Source of the DNA: Acidobacteriota bacterium
GTDB taxonomy: Bacteria > Acidobacteriota > Terriglobia > UBA7540
Direction: 5' to 3'
Length of the DNA stretch: 64,000 nt
Assembly (NCBI GenBank): GCA_004298155.1
Contig: SCRD01000006.1
Coordinates: 124,001 to 188,000, forward strand
Shown: one piece after another, positions 35,467 through 44,151 of the stretch
Layout of the letters: each line of letters starts with the position of its first letter
Numbering within the stretch: position 1 is the stretch's first letter
The notes under the pieces: model-generated
What the model was told of the DNA's origin: nothing
Database searches by the model: none
The model's input: only the letters and a program-made list of their open reading frames with translations
Translations under genes and position numbers: made by a program

Positions 35467-36025
35467 GACGGGCGGAGGATATTTGGCACGCGAACGGGTA
35501 ATCAGATCCACAACCATACTTTGCGTTCGTCGCAACGGCAGCCTGGTGATGGGCGGCGACGGCCAGGTCACGATGGGCGAAAGCGTGATCAAACACAAGG
35601 CCAAAAAGATCCGCCGCCTTTTTAACGATAAGGTGCTGGCCGGGTTTGCCGGCAGCACGGCCGACGCGCTTTCCCTGTTCTCGCGCTTTGAGCAGAAGCT
35701 CGAAGAGTTCCACGGCAATCTCAGCCGGGCCGTCGTAGAGCTGGCCAAGGAGTGGAGAACGGACCGCGCCCTGCGCCACCTGGAAGCCCTGCTGGTGGTC
35801 GCGGACAAGAAGGCCACCTATCTGGTAAGCGGCAACGGCGACGTGATTGAGCCGGACGACGGCATCGTAGCGATCGGCTCCGGCGGGCCTTATGCTGTCT
35901 CCGCGGCCCGCGCCCTCTCCAAACACACCAAGATGACAGCCCGCGAAATCGTAGAAGAAGCGATGCAAATCGCGGGGGAGATCTGCATTTTTACCAACGA
36001 GCAAACCACGATCGAGGAGCTATAG
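35465..36025 (+). CDS. hslV: ATP-dependent protease subunit HslV (ClpQ)
   Basis: 186 residues. The proteasome-beta-like peptidase of the HslUV complex. The catalytic N-terminal threonine of the mature enzyme is in [12 protein letters not shown], so a propeptide of 15 residues (from ATG 35465) or 9 (from TTG 35483) would be removed. [20 protein letters not shown] and [14 protein letters not shown] are family motifs. The TTG is the better initiation site: it has an SD and lies downstream of the extended -10. It is co-transcribed with hslU. Confidence 0.96.
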   Translation: MTGGGYLARERVIRSTTILCVRRNGSLVMGGDGQVTMGESVIKHKAKKIRRLFNDKVLAGFAGSTADALSLFSRFEQKLEEFHGNLSRAVVELAKEWRTDRALRHLEALLVVADKKATYLVSGNGDVIEPDDGIVAIGSGGPYAVSAARALSKHTKMTAREIVEEAMQIAGEICIFTNEQTTIEEL

Positions 36026-36051
36026 CGCTCCCGCAATCTGAGGAAACTGGG

Positions 36052-37452
36052 ATGGTTTTCTATTTGCCTGAAAATATCGAAACGTCCACCATGCTGGATG
36101 AGCTGACGCCGCGCCAGATTGTTGCCGAACTCGACAAGCACGTGGTCGGCCAGAAGGACGCCAAGCGCGCCGTGGCCATTGCCCTGCGCAACCGGATGCG
36201 GCGACAGAAGCTTTCCGCTGAGTTGGCGGAAGAAATCCTGCCCAAGAATATCATCATGATCGGGCCCACGGGCGTGGGCAAAACGGAAATCGCACGCCGG
36301 CTGGCACGCCTGGCCAATTCACCCTTTATCAAGGTCGAAGCCTCGCGTTTTACGGAAGTGGGTTACGTAGGCCGCGATGTGGAATCCATGGTCCGCGACC
36401 TGGTCGAAATTTCCATCGATATGGTTCGCGAGGAAAAGACCGATGAAGTGGCGGAAAAAGCCGAAACGAACGCCGAGGAGCGTCTGCTGGATCTGCTGCT
36501 GCCGCCACCCGCGCCGCCCCACGCCGACAAAACGCAGCCTGACGACGGTTACCGCACGGCGCTGGAACAGTTCAAGCGCACCCGTGAAAAGCTGCGGGCA
36601 CAGCTCCGCGAGGGAAAGCTGGACGAACGCCAGGTGGAACTCGAAACGCGCGAGCGCAGCTTCCCCGCGTTTGAAATCGTATCCTCGCAGGGCATCGAGG
36701 AGATGGACATCAACATCAAAGACATGCTTCCCGGCCTTTTCGGCCAACGCAGCAAGAAGCGCCGCATGCCCGTCTCGGAAGCCATGGATTACCTGATCCA
36801 GGAAGAAGAGGGCAAACTGGTCGACATGGATCAGGTGACGCGCACCGCCGTCGAGCGCGCTGAGCAATCCGGCATTATTTTTCTGGATGAAATTGACAAG
36901 ATCGCCGGGCGTGAGCGCGGCTCCGGCCCCGACGTCAGCCGCGAAGGCGTGCAGCGCGACATTTTGCCCATCGTCGAAGGCACCACCGTCAACACGCGTT
37001 ACGGCATGGTGCGCACGGACCACGTTCTGTTTATCGCCGCCGGCGCTTTCCACGTCAGCAAGCCATCCGATCTGATTCCTGAACTTCAGGGCCGGTTTCC
37101 CATTCGGGTCGAGCTGCAGTCGCTGAACGTGGACGACTTTGTCCGCATCCTGAAGGAACCCAAAAGCGCCCTGGTGAAGCAGTACGTAGCGCTGCTTGAA
37201 ACCGAGGGCGTCAAACTCTCCTTCACTGACGACGCGCTTGACGAAATCGCCAATTTCGCCGCCAAAGTAAATGACCAGACGGAAAACATCGGCGCTCGCC
37301 GCCTGCACACCATCATGGAAAGGCTCCTGGACGAAATCTCATTCGAGGGTCCTGACCTGAAAAAGAAGACCATGCGAATCGACGGCGCTTACGTCAAAAA
37401 ACAGCTCGCCGAAATTGTGAAAGACCAGGACCTCAGCCGCTACATTCTGTGA
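36052..37452 (+). CDS. hslU: ATP-dependent protease ATPase subunit HslU (ClpY)
   Basis: 466 residues. The AAA+ unfoldase that feeds HslV. Walker A is [15 protein letters not shown] (about residues 66-80), Walker B is [10 protein letters not shown], sensor and arginine-finger region follow, and the family-specific I-domain (about 110-240) is present. The C-terminal peptide ending DLSRYIL is what activates HslV in its relatives. An ATG at 36094 is an alternative start. Confidence 0.97.
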   Translation: MVFYLPENIETSTMLDELTPRQIVAELDKHVVGQKDAKRAVAIALRNRMRRQKLSAELAEEILPKNIIMIGPTGVGKTEIARRLARLANSPFIKVEASRFTEVGYVGRDVESMVRDLVEISIDMVREEKTDEVAEKAETNAEERLLDLLLPPPAPPHADKTQPDDGYRTALEQFKRTREKLRAQLREGKLDERQVELETRERSFPAFEIVSSQGIEEMDINIKDMLPGLFGQRSKKRRMPVSEAMDYLIQEEEGKLVDMDQVTRTAVERAEQSGIIFLDEIDKIAGRERGSGPDVSREGVQRDILPIVEGTTVNTRYGMVRTDHVLFIAAGAFHVSKPSDLIPELQGRFPIRVELQSLNVDDFVRILKEPKSALVKQYVALLETEGVKLSFTDDALDEIANFAAKVNDQTENIGARRLHTIMERLLDEISFEGPDLKKKTMRIDGAYVKKQLAEIVKDQDLSRYIL

Positions 37453-37532
37453 ACTCTCAATTGCGAACGCCCGATCCGGGCGGCAGCCCCGCCCAAACTG
37501 TAATCTGCGCAACTCGGCGGCTTCCGCCGCAA

Positions 37533-38624
37533 ATGCGGCCCAGGCTTCTGCTGGCGGCCTTGCTTGCTGCGCTGGGCGCGCTTTATGGGGCTTGCGGCGT
37601 CCAGGCGCCGCCAGAACCTCCGCGGGTTGAGGTTCCGCAACAGACCAAAGATCTTGCTGTGGCCCAGATTGGCCCGACGCTCCACCTCACTTTCACCATA
37701 CCCACGCTTGCTACTGACGGCGAGCTTCTCAGCAAGCCGGTCCAGATCGAGATTTTCCGCAACGTTTCGCCCTCAGGGCAACAGCCCGTGCAGCCCGACG
37801 CGGGCGGTAAGCCCTGGATGTCACTTCCGCCTCAGCAGCTTTCGACTTACGCACATGGCGGCAGTGTCGATTACCCGCTCCAGCTTTCTCCCAAAGAGTT
37901 CCGGCAGTACGTTGGCTCAACTTTCTCCTTTTCGGTGATTGGGCTGACGCATGGGTTTCGTGGGCACCCGCACCGGAGCGCACCTTCGAACATCGCGCAG
38001 GCAACTCTGCTTGACGCTGCAACGCCGGTGGTTAACCTGGCCGTAAAACCAACCCAGGACGCGCTGATGCTCACCTGGGACAAGCCGGGCGAGACGCTCA
38101 CCGCCGTTCCACCCTCGCACATTTCAGCTTATCGGGTCTATCAGAGCGCCACGGGCAAGCCGGGTTCGTTCAAGCTGCTGGGCGAAGCCCAATCAAATCA
38201 ATTCGCGGACAGGAGTTTCCAGTTCGGCCAGGAATACCATTTTCGCGTCAGCGCGGTTACCACGGTCGGCAAGGATTCGGCGGAAAGCGAGCTTTCCGCT
38301 CCGGTCAGCATCACGCCGCGCGATGTTTTCCCGCCGCCAGTGCCCACAGGGCTCACGGCGGTGAATACTGCCGGCGCGGTGGACTTGTTGTGGAATGCGA
38401 GTTCGGGCAACGATCTCGCCGGCTACAACATCTACCGCAACGACGGCGGCGGGCCATTTGAACGCATCAACAAGGGCCTGACTCCAACGCCGATTTTCCA
38501 TGACAGCACGGTCTCGCCCGGCCACATCTACGAATATGCCGTGACGGCCGTCGATCTTGCAGGGAACGAAAGCGATAAATCACAGCCGGCGAGCGTCACC
38601 ACGCCTTCCTCAGGCTCGCAGTAA
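37533..38624 (+). CDS. Fibronectin type III lipoprotein
   Basis: About 363 residues. The signal peptide MRPRLLLAALLAALGALYGAC ends in a lipobox-like YGAC, followed by a Pro-rich linker and two to three Fn3-type beta-sandwich repeats (the last two at about 155-260 and 265-355, each with the WDKPG / YRVY and WNAS / YNIYR strands). It is probably an outer-membrane or periplasmic lipoprotein; function unknown. A GTG at 37449 overlapping the hslU stop would add 28 residues before the signal and is less likely. It appears to be co-transcribed with hslUV. Confidence 0.75.
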   Translation: MRPRLLLAALLAALGALYGACGVQAPPEPPRVEVPQQTKDLAVAQIGPTLHLTFTIPTLATDGELLSKPVQIEIFRNVSPSGQQPVQPDAGGKPWMSLPPQQLSTYAHGGSVDYPLQLSPKEFRQYVGSTFSFSVIGLTHGFRGHPHRSAPSNIAQATLLDAATPVVNLAVKPTQDALMLTWDKPGETLTAVPPSHISAYRVYQSATGKPGSFKLLGEAQSNQFADRSFQFGQEYHFRVSAVTTVGKDSAESELSAPVSITPRDVFPPPVPTGLTAVNTAGAVDLLWNASSGNDLAGYNIYRNDGGGPFERINKGLTPTPIFHDSTVSPGHIYEYAVTAVDLAGNESDKSQPASVTTPSSGSQ

Positions 38625-38654
38625 CGTCCCCGGTGCGCGCCGCTGAACGCAAAA

Positions 38655-38663
38655 TGGTATAAT
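38655..38663 (+). promoter_or_regulatory. Extended -10 promoter
   Basis: TGGTATAAT, perfect TATAAT with TGn, no recognisable -35. It lies 78 nt before the ATG at 38742. Confidence 0.5.
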
Positions 38664-38741
38664 TCCGCCGGAAATGGGGGCGGCAGGCGCTCCCGGAAAC
38701 TTTTTGGATCGTAATTTTTCGCTGGGCGTGAGGGGCCAGCG

Positions 38742-39227
38742 ATGAAAGAGGTCAAATCGGCAGTGAAGATCTGGTCGCCACTTGAGATTGAACTGGCCGC
38801 AGGCGTGGTGGTGGTTCTCATCGTTTGCGCCGCCTTCGCCTACTTTATGGTGCGCAGGAAGAAGAGTCCCGCTGAGGTCGAACGGGTCCGCCGGTTGTCG
38901 CTGGGCCGCACGGGCCGCATCACCGCCGCTGAAATTACAGGCCTGAATGAGCCGGAAGGTGAACACACGGCACTCGAACTGGTGTATCGCTACGATATCG
39001 CGGGCGTCACCTACGAAGTGGCGCAGGACGTTTCCACATTGCCCGCAGTCGCCGCGGCAGCCCGGCGCCTCATCGGCAAGGGAATCAGCGTCAAGTATGA
39101 GATGAAGCATCCCAGCAACTCCATCGTGGCTTGTGAAACATGGTCAGGAATCAGCGGCATCTCCACTGGCGGGCCGGAGCAACCTCGCTCGCTTTCGCCA
39201 GTTTCCGGGAAGACGAAGGACCTCTGA
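38742..39227 (+). CDS. Single-pass membrane protein with DUF3592-like domain
   Basis: 161 residues. One transmembrane helix (about 13-36), a basic stop-transfer RRKKS, then a soluble beta-rich domain ([35 protein letters not shown]) that resembles DUF3592-type proteins. No catalytic residues stand out. It lies about 100 nt before the carboxyltransferase gene and may share its transcript. Confidence 0.6.
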   Translation: MKEVKSAVKIWSPLEIELAAGVVVVLIVCAAFAYFMVRRKKSPAEVERVRRLSLGRTGRITAAEITGLNEPEGEHTALELVYRYDIAGVTYEVAQDVSTLPAVAAAARRLIGKGISVKYEMKHPSNSIVACETWSGISGISTGGPEQPRSLSPVSGKTKDL

Positions 39228-39327
39228 GGAATGGCTCGCGAGGCGCTTCTTTGGCCTCACTTCTTCTTGGGGCGAATTCCGGCTTCCGCAGAGTGCGGTT
39301 ACAAACAGGGATTCAGAGGGTTATCAT

Positions 39328-40872
39328 TTGACACCTGATGACAAACTCGAAGAACTTCGTCGGCGGCACGCGCTCGCTGAAGGCGGCGAACAGCGCCGCG
39401 CCAAACAGCATGCGGTAGGCAAGCTTTCCGCCCGGGAGCGGATCGAGCTTCTGTTTGACGAACGCACATTCGAAGAGGTCGGCGAATTCGTCGAACACAA
39501 TTGCCGTGACTTCGGAATGGACGCCCAGCGCATTCCGGGCGATGGCGTCGTCACCGGCTACGGACTCATCAACAATCGCCTGACCTACGCCTTTGCCCAG
39601 GATTTCACCGTCTTTGGCGGCTCGCTCAGTGAAGCCAACGCCGCCAAAATCTGCAAGATCATGGACCTGGCGCTGAAGGTCGGCGCTCCGCTCATCGGCC
39701 TCAATGATTCCGGCGGCGCGCGCATCCAGGAAGGCGTGGCCTCGCTCGCCGGCTATGCCGACATCTTTCTTCGCAACACTCTGGCTTCGGGCGTGGTGCC
39801 GCAAATTTCCGCCGTTATGGGACCCTGCGCGGGCGGCGCTGTCTATTCCCCCGCCATCACCGATTTCGTCCTGATGGTCGAAAATTCCAGCTACATGTTC
39901 GTCACCGGCCCGGACGTCATCCGAACGGTTATGCACGAGGATGTCACCAAGGAAGACCTGGGCGGGTCGCGCGCCCACAGCTCTACCAGCGGCGTATCCC
40001 ATTTTGTCGCGCGCGATGATGCCGAGTGCCTTGCGCTGGTGCGCGAACTCCTCTCCTTCATGCCGCAGAACAACCGCGAGGATCCGCCTTTTGTCGAATC
40101 AACCGACCCGGTCGACCGCCGGGACCCTGAACTCGACACCCTGGTTCCCGTGGAGTCTGACCGCCCTTACGATATCAAGGAGATCGTCCACCGCGTCGTA
40201 GATGATGGATACTTCCTGGAAGTTCACGAACGATTTGCCCGCAACCTGGTGGTGGGCTTTGCGCGCCTGGGCGGCCATAGCGTAGGCATTGTGGCCAACC
40301 AGCCAGCCGTGCTCGCCGGATGCCTCGACATTGACGCCTCTGTCAAGGGCGCCCGTTTCGTGCGCTTCTGCGACGCCTTCAACATTCCGTTGATCACATT
40401 CGAAGACGTTCCGGGATTCCTGCCCGGCACCCAGCAGGAATTCGGCGGCATCATCCGCCACGGCGCCAAGCTCCTGTTTGCCTTTGCCGAGGCCACCGTG
40501 CCCAAGCTCACCGTGATCACCCGCAAGGCTTACGGCGGGGCCTACTGCGTGATGTCGTCAAAGCACATCCGCACGGACGTGAACCTCGCCTATCCCGCCG
40601 CCGAGATTGCCGTCATGGGGCCGGAAGGCGCGGTCAACATTGTCAACCGTCGTGAACTGCAGCGCGCCAAAGACCCGGAAAAGGTCCGCAAGGAAAAAGC
40701 TGAAGAGTACCGCAACCGCTTCGCCAATCCGTACATCGCCGCCGAACGCGGATACGTGGACGCCGTCATCGCTCCACGCGACACGCGCCCGCGATTGATT
40801 CACGCCCTGCGCATGCTCGAAAACAAGCGCGACACTCTGCCTCCCAAAAAGCACGGCAACATCCCGCTCTGA
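39328..40872 (+). CDS. Acyl-CoA carboxylase carboxyltransferase subunit (PccB/MmdA type)
   Basis: 514 residues. It carries both carboxyltransferase domains in one chain, as in propionyl-CoA carboxylase beta and methylmalonyl-CoA decarboxylase alpha subunits. Family motifs are [31 protein letters not shown] and [11 protein letters not shown], with [15 protein letters not shown] in the second domain. It begins at TTG 39328 with AGAGGG at 39314-39320; no ATG lies between the SD and the conserved core. The biotin carboxylase and carrier genes lie 1.2 kb downstream on the same strand, so a propionyl-/acyl-CoA carboxylase is likely; the substrate is inferred. Confidence 0.93.
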   Translation: MTPDDKLEELRRRHALAEGGEQRRAKQHAVGKLSARERIELLFDERTFEEVGEFVEHNCRDFGMDAQRIPGDGVVTGYGLINNRLTYAFAQDFTVFGGSLSEANAAKICKIMDLALKVGAPLIGLNDSGGARIQEGVASLAGYADIFLRNTLASGVVPQISAVMGPCAGGAVYSPAITDFVLMVENSSYMFVTGPDVIRTVMHEDVTKEDLGGSRAHSSTSGVSHFVARDDAECLALVRELLSFMPQNNREDPPFVESTDPVDRRDPELDTLVPVESDRPYDIKEIVHRVVDDGYFLEVHERFARNLVVGFARLGGHSVGIVANQPAVLAGCLDIDASVKGARFVRFCDAFNIPLITFEDVPGFLPGTQQEFGGIIRHGAKLLFAFAEATVPKLTVITRKAYGGAYCVMSSKHIRTDVNLAYPAAEIAVMGPEGAVNIVNRRELQRAKDPEKVRKEKAEEYRNRFANPYIAAERGYVDAVIAPRDTRPRLIHALRMLENKRDTLPPKKHGNIPL

Positions 40873-40890
40873 CATCGTTGCACCGCGGTT

Positions 40891-40923
40891 CCCTCAGGCA
40901 GAATGCGTAATGCCACCTGAGGG
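40891..40923 (+). terminator. Inverted repeat after carboxyltransferase gene
   Basis: CCCTCAGG, 17 nt, CCTGAGGG: a perfect 8-bp stem starting 19 nt after the stop codon. There is no T tract, so it is either a rho-assisted end or an mRNA-stabilising hairpin. Confidence 0.4.
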
Positions 40924-41001
40924 TCGGCGCAACAACAGCAACCGATCACGGAGAAAACATCCCACCCAAAGGTCCGTGCGTCACGACAGTTCTGAAGCCC
41001 C

Positions 41002-41044
41002 CGGCAGGGGCGGCAGAATTTAGCCCATGGCGCAAGACATGGGA
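41002..41044. repeat. 43-bp direct repeat, copy 1
   Basis: CGGCAGGGGCGGCAGAATTT continues into AGCCCATGGCGCAAG, ending ACATGGGA. Copy 2 at 41828-41869 differs by one missing G and one A-to-C change. The core GCCCATGGCGCAAGMCATGGG is itself partly palindromic (CCCATGG / CCATGGG). Confidence 0.7.
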
Positions 41045-41276
41045 AGACGCACCGGGGCGACCCCGCCGCGACGCTCCTCCGCAGCGCTTTTCCACAGTGT
41101 CACTTTTGAACAAACGGCCTGAAATTTCTTAATGTAACACTTCGTTTTCCAGCCTTAATCTGCTGATCCTGCTACAGCCAAAAATTTATCGTCCCATTTG
41201 TCCCAAACGTCCCAAACGTCTCATTCCGGCCTGCTATGCTTGATGCGGCAGGCTTCCCGGGCCGGAACAGGCGTCT

Positions 41277-41332
41277 GTAGCGGCCGCTTTACGCCGCCAA
41301 TCCCGGATGTGGCGCGCTTAGCGCGCCGCTAC
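41277..41332. repeat. Inverted pair of GTAGC/GCTAC palindromes (short form)
   Basis: GTAGC plus a stem with one mismatch (GGCCGC / GCCGCC, loop TTTAC) at 41277-41298, then 12 nt, then a perfect 7-bp stem (GGCGCGC / GCGCGCC) and GCTAC ending at 41332. The same outward-facing arrangement is seen at 3130-3217. Confidence 0.65.
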
Positions 41333-41378
41333 TCGTGGTGCGGCAGTGCCATGTGATCGAATGTCGCGGCCTGCGTCT

Positions 41379-41400
41379 GTAGCGGCGGCTTTACGCCGCC
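41379..41400. repeat. GTAGC palindrome, half element
   Basis: GTAGC, GGCGGC, loop TTTAC, GCCGCC. It differs from the left arm at 41277 by one base that restores perfect pairing, and the 8-nt GCGTCTGT before it is identical at both places. Confidence 0.65.
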
Positions 41401-41539
41401 ATCGCCTGCTGAAGCATCCGAAGTGCCGGTGGGATGGACCCGTCACCACGGTTAGCCTAAGGAAGACAAAGTGGAAAAGATAAGCGGCCATCTCACGCCC
41501 AGGCAATGGAACATGACGTGCGTGGGACAAAAAACACGA

Positions 41540-41706
41540 TTTTTGAAAAACGAACCGGAGAGGTTGTTGAAAACAAAGGGTCGGCACCAAAAAACGAACC
41601 GGAACGAACCGGAAAACGAAGCGGAGAAGTTGTTGAAAATACGTACCTGTGGAAAAAACGAACTGGAAACGAACCGGTAAACAGCGTGGGCTATGTTGTT
41701 GAAAAT
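41540..41706. repeat. A-rich tandem array of about 65-bp units
   Basis: About three imperfect units, each made of AAAAACGAACCGGA-like blocks followed by GTTGTTGAAAA. GTTGTTGAAAA recurs at about 41564, 41629 and 41696 (65-67 bp steps), and CGAACCGGA or close variants occur at least five times. In one forward frame it would spell repeated KNEPE/LLK-like peptide (41471-41680), but there is no SD or conserved domain, so I treat it as a DNA repeat. Confidence 0.65.
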
Positions 41707-41827
41707 ATGAGAGGGCAGAAATCACCGCTCAGTGTCCTCCGTGGCCTCTGTGTAGATGCTTTTTAAGACACAGAGTTCACGGAGAGGGAACGCCATGCGG
41801 TGTGCGGGCTGAATCAAACGTCAGCCA

Positions 41828-41869
41828 CGGCAGGGCGGCAGAATTTAGCCCATGGCGCAAGCCATGGGA
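41828..41869. repeat. 43-bp direct repeat, copy 2
   Basis: Near-identical to 41002-41044 and in the same orientation, 826 bp apart. The two copies bracket the palindromes and the A-rich tandem array. Confidence 0.7.
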
Positions 41870-42012
41870 GAATGGCCCACCCAATATCCTCCCACCCTCG
41901 CCTGCCTGCGGGAGAGAGGGGGGCCCCGCCTCGCCGGGGTGGGTGAGGGCGCCATAGAGGGTGAGCGCGTGTATAATCAGGATTTCAGACGATGTACTAA
42001 ATGCCCTGGATG

Positions 42013-42033
42013 GCGGTCGCGGACCGCTGCTAC
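42013..42033. repeat. Palindrome with GCTAC flank, half element
   Basis: GCGGTC, 3 nt, GACCGC, T, GCTAC. It ends 13 nt before the biotin carboxylase GTG start, so it would lie in the leader of that mRNA and could influence initiation. Confidence 0.55.
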
Positions 42034-42046
42034 AGCGGGATAACTC

Positions 42047-43564
42047 GTGTTCAAAAAAATACTGATAGCCAATCGGGGTGAGATTGCGGTGCGAGTAATG
42101 CGCGCCTGCCGCGAGATAGGCATTCGCAGCGTGGCCGTCTATTCGGAAGTTGACCGCAAGGCGCTGCATGTGCGCTATGCGGATGAAGCGCACCCGATCG
42201 GCCCCGCGCCGGCAATTGAGAGCTATCTCCGCATTGACCGCATCATCGATGCCGCCCAGCATTCGGGCGCTGAAGCCATTCATCCCGGCTACGGTTTTCT
42301 CGCCGAGAACCCCGATTTTGCCCGGGCCTGCCGTGACGCCGCAATTGCCTTTATCGGCCCGACGCCCGAAGCCATGGAACTGATGGGTTCCAAGACGGCT
42401 GCCCGGCTCCTGGCTTCCGGGGCAGGCCTGCCCGTGATTCCAGGCACTGTCGCCAACCTCGAAAGCTTTGAAGAAGTGGTCCGCGCGGCTCGCGAGATCG
42501 GCTTCCCGGTAATGCTGAAGGCTTCGGCAGGCGGCGGCGGCAAGGGGCTGCGCATGGTGGCAGCGGAGCCGGAGCTTGAGTCCGCCTGGCGCAACGCCCG
42601 TTCGGAGGCCCAGAACGCCTTCAACGACCCCTCGGTTTACCTCGAAAAGTGGATCGACCGTCCCCGCCACGTGGAGATCCAGCTATTGGGTGACGCCTAC
42701 GGCAGCCTGATATACCTCGGCGAGCGCGAATGCTCGCTGCAGCGCCGCCACCAGAAAGTGCTGGAAGAGTGCCCTTCGCCCCTGCTCGACGAAACGTTGC
42801 GCCGTCGCATGGGCGAAACCGCCGTGCGCATCGGCAAGCTGGCCGGGTACACCAACGCCGGCACGGCAGAGTTTCTCGTCGATAAGGACCGCAATTTTTA
42901 TTTTCTCGAAATGAACGCGCGGTTGCAGGTGGAGCACCCGGTCACCGAACTGGTTGTGGGCATCGACCTGGTAAAGGAACAATTCCGCATCGCCGCGGGC
43001 GAGCGGCTCGAGTGGCGGCAGGAAGACGTTCACCTGCGCGGCGTGGCAATCGAAGCCCGCATCTACGCGGAGGATCCAGCGCGTGGCTTCTTCCCTTCTC
43101 CCGGGCTGATCACGCGGCTTGCCATCCCCTCGGGGCCCGGCATCCGCAGCGACAGCGGCGTCTACGAGGGCTGGCGGGTTCCGCTCGATTACGATCCGCT
43201 GCTGGCCAAGCTTGTAGTGTGGGGAACCGACCGCCGGCAGGCGGTGGCCCGCATGCGGCGGGCGCTGACCGAATATGAAGTGGCCGGCCCCCAGACCAAC
43301 CTGCAATTCTTCCGGCAGCTCCTGGCACACCCGGAGTTTGTGGAGGGGCAGCTTGATACGGGCTTTATCGACCGGATGCTGGCTGAAGGAACGCTCAAGG
43401 TTCACCCGCCGCCGGAACTGGGGCGCGTGGCGATTCTTGCGGCGGCGCTTGAAATGCGCAGAAGGCAGAATCTGCTGCGCGGAAAAGCCCTGCCAGGCGG
43501 CCGCGCGTCGGGCTGGAAAGCCGCAGGCCGCGCCGGAGAATTAAATCACTGGCCTCGCCGGTGA
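42047..43564 (+). CDS. accC: Biotin carboxylase (acyl-CoA carboxylase alpha-type)
   Basis: 505 residues. It carboxylates biotin with ATP and bicarbonate. The ATP-grasp glycine loop KASAGGGGKGLRMV, the EKWIDRPRHVEIQLLGD and ERECSLQRRHQKVLEE segments and the FLEMNARLQVEHPVTE active-site block are all intact. Closest in style to the BC part of acyl/propionyl-CoA carboxylase alpha chains, but ending before the BT and BCCP parts, with a basic 50-residue tail. It starts at GTG 42047. The biotin carrier gene follows after 21 nt. Confidence 0.93.
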   Translation: MFKKILIANRGEIAVRVMRACREIGIRSVAVYSEVDRKALHVRYADEAHPIGPAPAIESYLRIDRIIDAAQHSGAEAIHPGYGFLAENPDFARACRDAAIAFIGPTPEAMELMGSKTAARLLASGAGLPVIPGTVANLESFEEVVRAAREIGFPVMLKASAGGGGKGLRMVAAEPELESAWRNARSEAQNAFNDPSVYLEKWIDRPRHVEIQLLGDAYGSLIYLGERECSLQRRHQKVLEECPSPLLDETLRRRMGETAVRIGKLAGYTNAGTAEFLVDKDRNFYFLEMNARLQVEHPVTELVVGIDLVKEQFRIAAGERLEWRQEDVHLRGVAIEARIYAEDPARGFFPSPGLITRLAIPSGPGIRSDSGVYEGWRVPLDYDPLLAKLVVWGTDRRQAVARMRRALTEYEVAGPQTNLQFFRQLLAHPEFVEGQLDTGFIDRMLAEGTLKVHPPPELGRVAILAAALEMRRRQNLLRGKALPGGRASGWKAAGRAGELNHWPRR

Positions 43565-43585
43565 GATTGGCTGAATAGTGATCTT

Positions 43586-44131
43586 ATGAACTTTGAAATC
43601 GAATTGCGCGAAGACTCACGCACCAGCGGGCACAGGCTCACGGTGGAGGGCCCGGCCAACGGCATTGCGGGCCGCGAAAGCCCGCACTTCCTGGTGGACG
43701 GGAAAGCGCTTGAGGCCGACTGGGCCGAAATCCGGCCCGGCCACTATTCGATTCTACTTGATGGGCAATCCTATGAAGCGCGCGTCCAGCCTGCCTCTGA
43801 CAGCCGCCCGGGCCAGCCGGAAACCTGGGTTGTGACGATCGCCGAATTCGAATTCCATGTGGCGGTCCGCGATCCGCGCGCGCGGCGATTTGCAGGCCAA
43901 TCCCTTGCACACGACGGCCCGCTCGACGTGCTGGCGCCGATGCCCGGAAAAATCGTCCGCGTTCTTGTGGCCCGCAATGAGGAGGTCGCGCAGGACCAGG
44001 GGCTGGTGGTGATCGAAGCCATGAAGATGCAGAACGAGCTCAAGGCGCCACGGCCCGGCCGCATTTCCGAGGTGCATGTGAGGGAAGGCGCCGGAGTCGA
44101 GACCGGAGCAAAGCTGCTACGCCTGGAATAG
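43586..44131 (+). CDS. Biotin carboxyl carrier protein (biotinyl domain)
   Basis: 181 residues. The C-terminal biotinyl/lipoyl domain (about 110-181) holds the biotinylation motif VIEAMKMQNEL, with the modified Lys in AMKM. The N-terminal 100 residues (beta-rich) look like the linker/BT-type region seen between BC and BCCP in fused alpha chains. With the preceding biotin carboxylase it forms a split alpha subunit for the carboxyltransferase at 39.3-40.9 kb. Confidence 0.9.
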   Translation: MNFEIELREDSRTSGHRLTVEGPANGIAGRESPHFLVDGKALEADWAEIRPGHYSILLDGQSYEARVQPASDSRPGQPETWVVTIAEFEFHVAVRDPRARRFAGQSLAHDGPLDVLAPMPGKIVRVLVARNEEVAQDQGLVVIEAMKMQNELKAPRPGRISEVHVREGAGVETGAKLLRLE

Positions 44132-44151
44132 CGATAGCCTCGCCATGGAGC

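Larger units (their letters stand above)
40873..42046. other. Repeat-rich gap of 1.17 kb between carboxylase subunit genes
   Basis: No supportable gene. In order it holds a hairpin (40891-40923), one copy of a 43-bp direct repeat (41002-41044), a GTAGC/GCTAC palindrome pair (41277-41332) and a half copy (41379-41400), an A-rich tandem array (41540-41706), the second direct repeat copy (41828-41869), a CCCTC / GGTGAGGG stretch (41885-41950), a TATAAT hexamer at 41972-41977 and a last palindrome (42013-42033). It looks like a landing site for small repeats. Confidence 0.7.

Noticed and set aside
41471-41680. 69-codon frame with repeated KNEPE/LLK-like peptides
   Set aside because: It is a translation of the A-rich DNA repeat array, has no SD and no domain.
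41540-41706. CRISPR array
   Set aside because: Repeat units are degenerate, internally repeated and without unique spacers of constant length; no cas genes are nearby.
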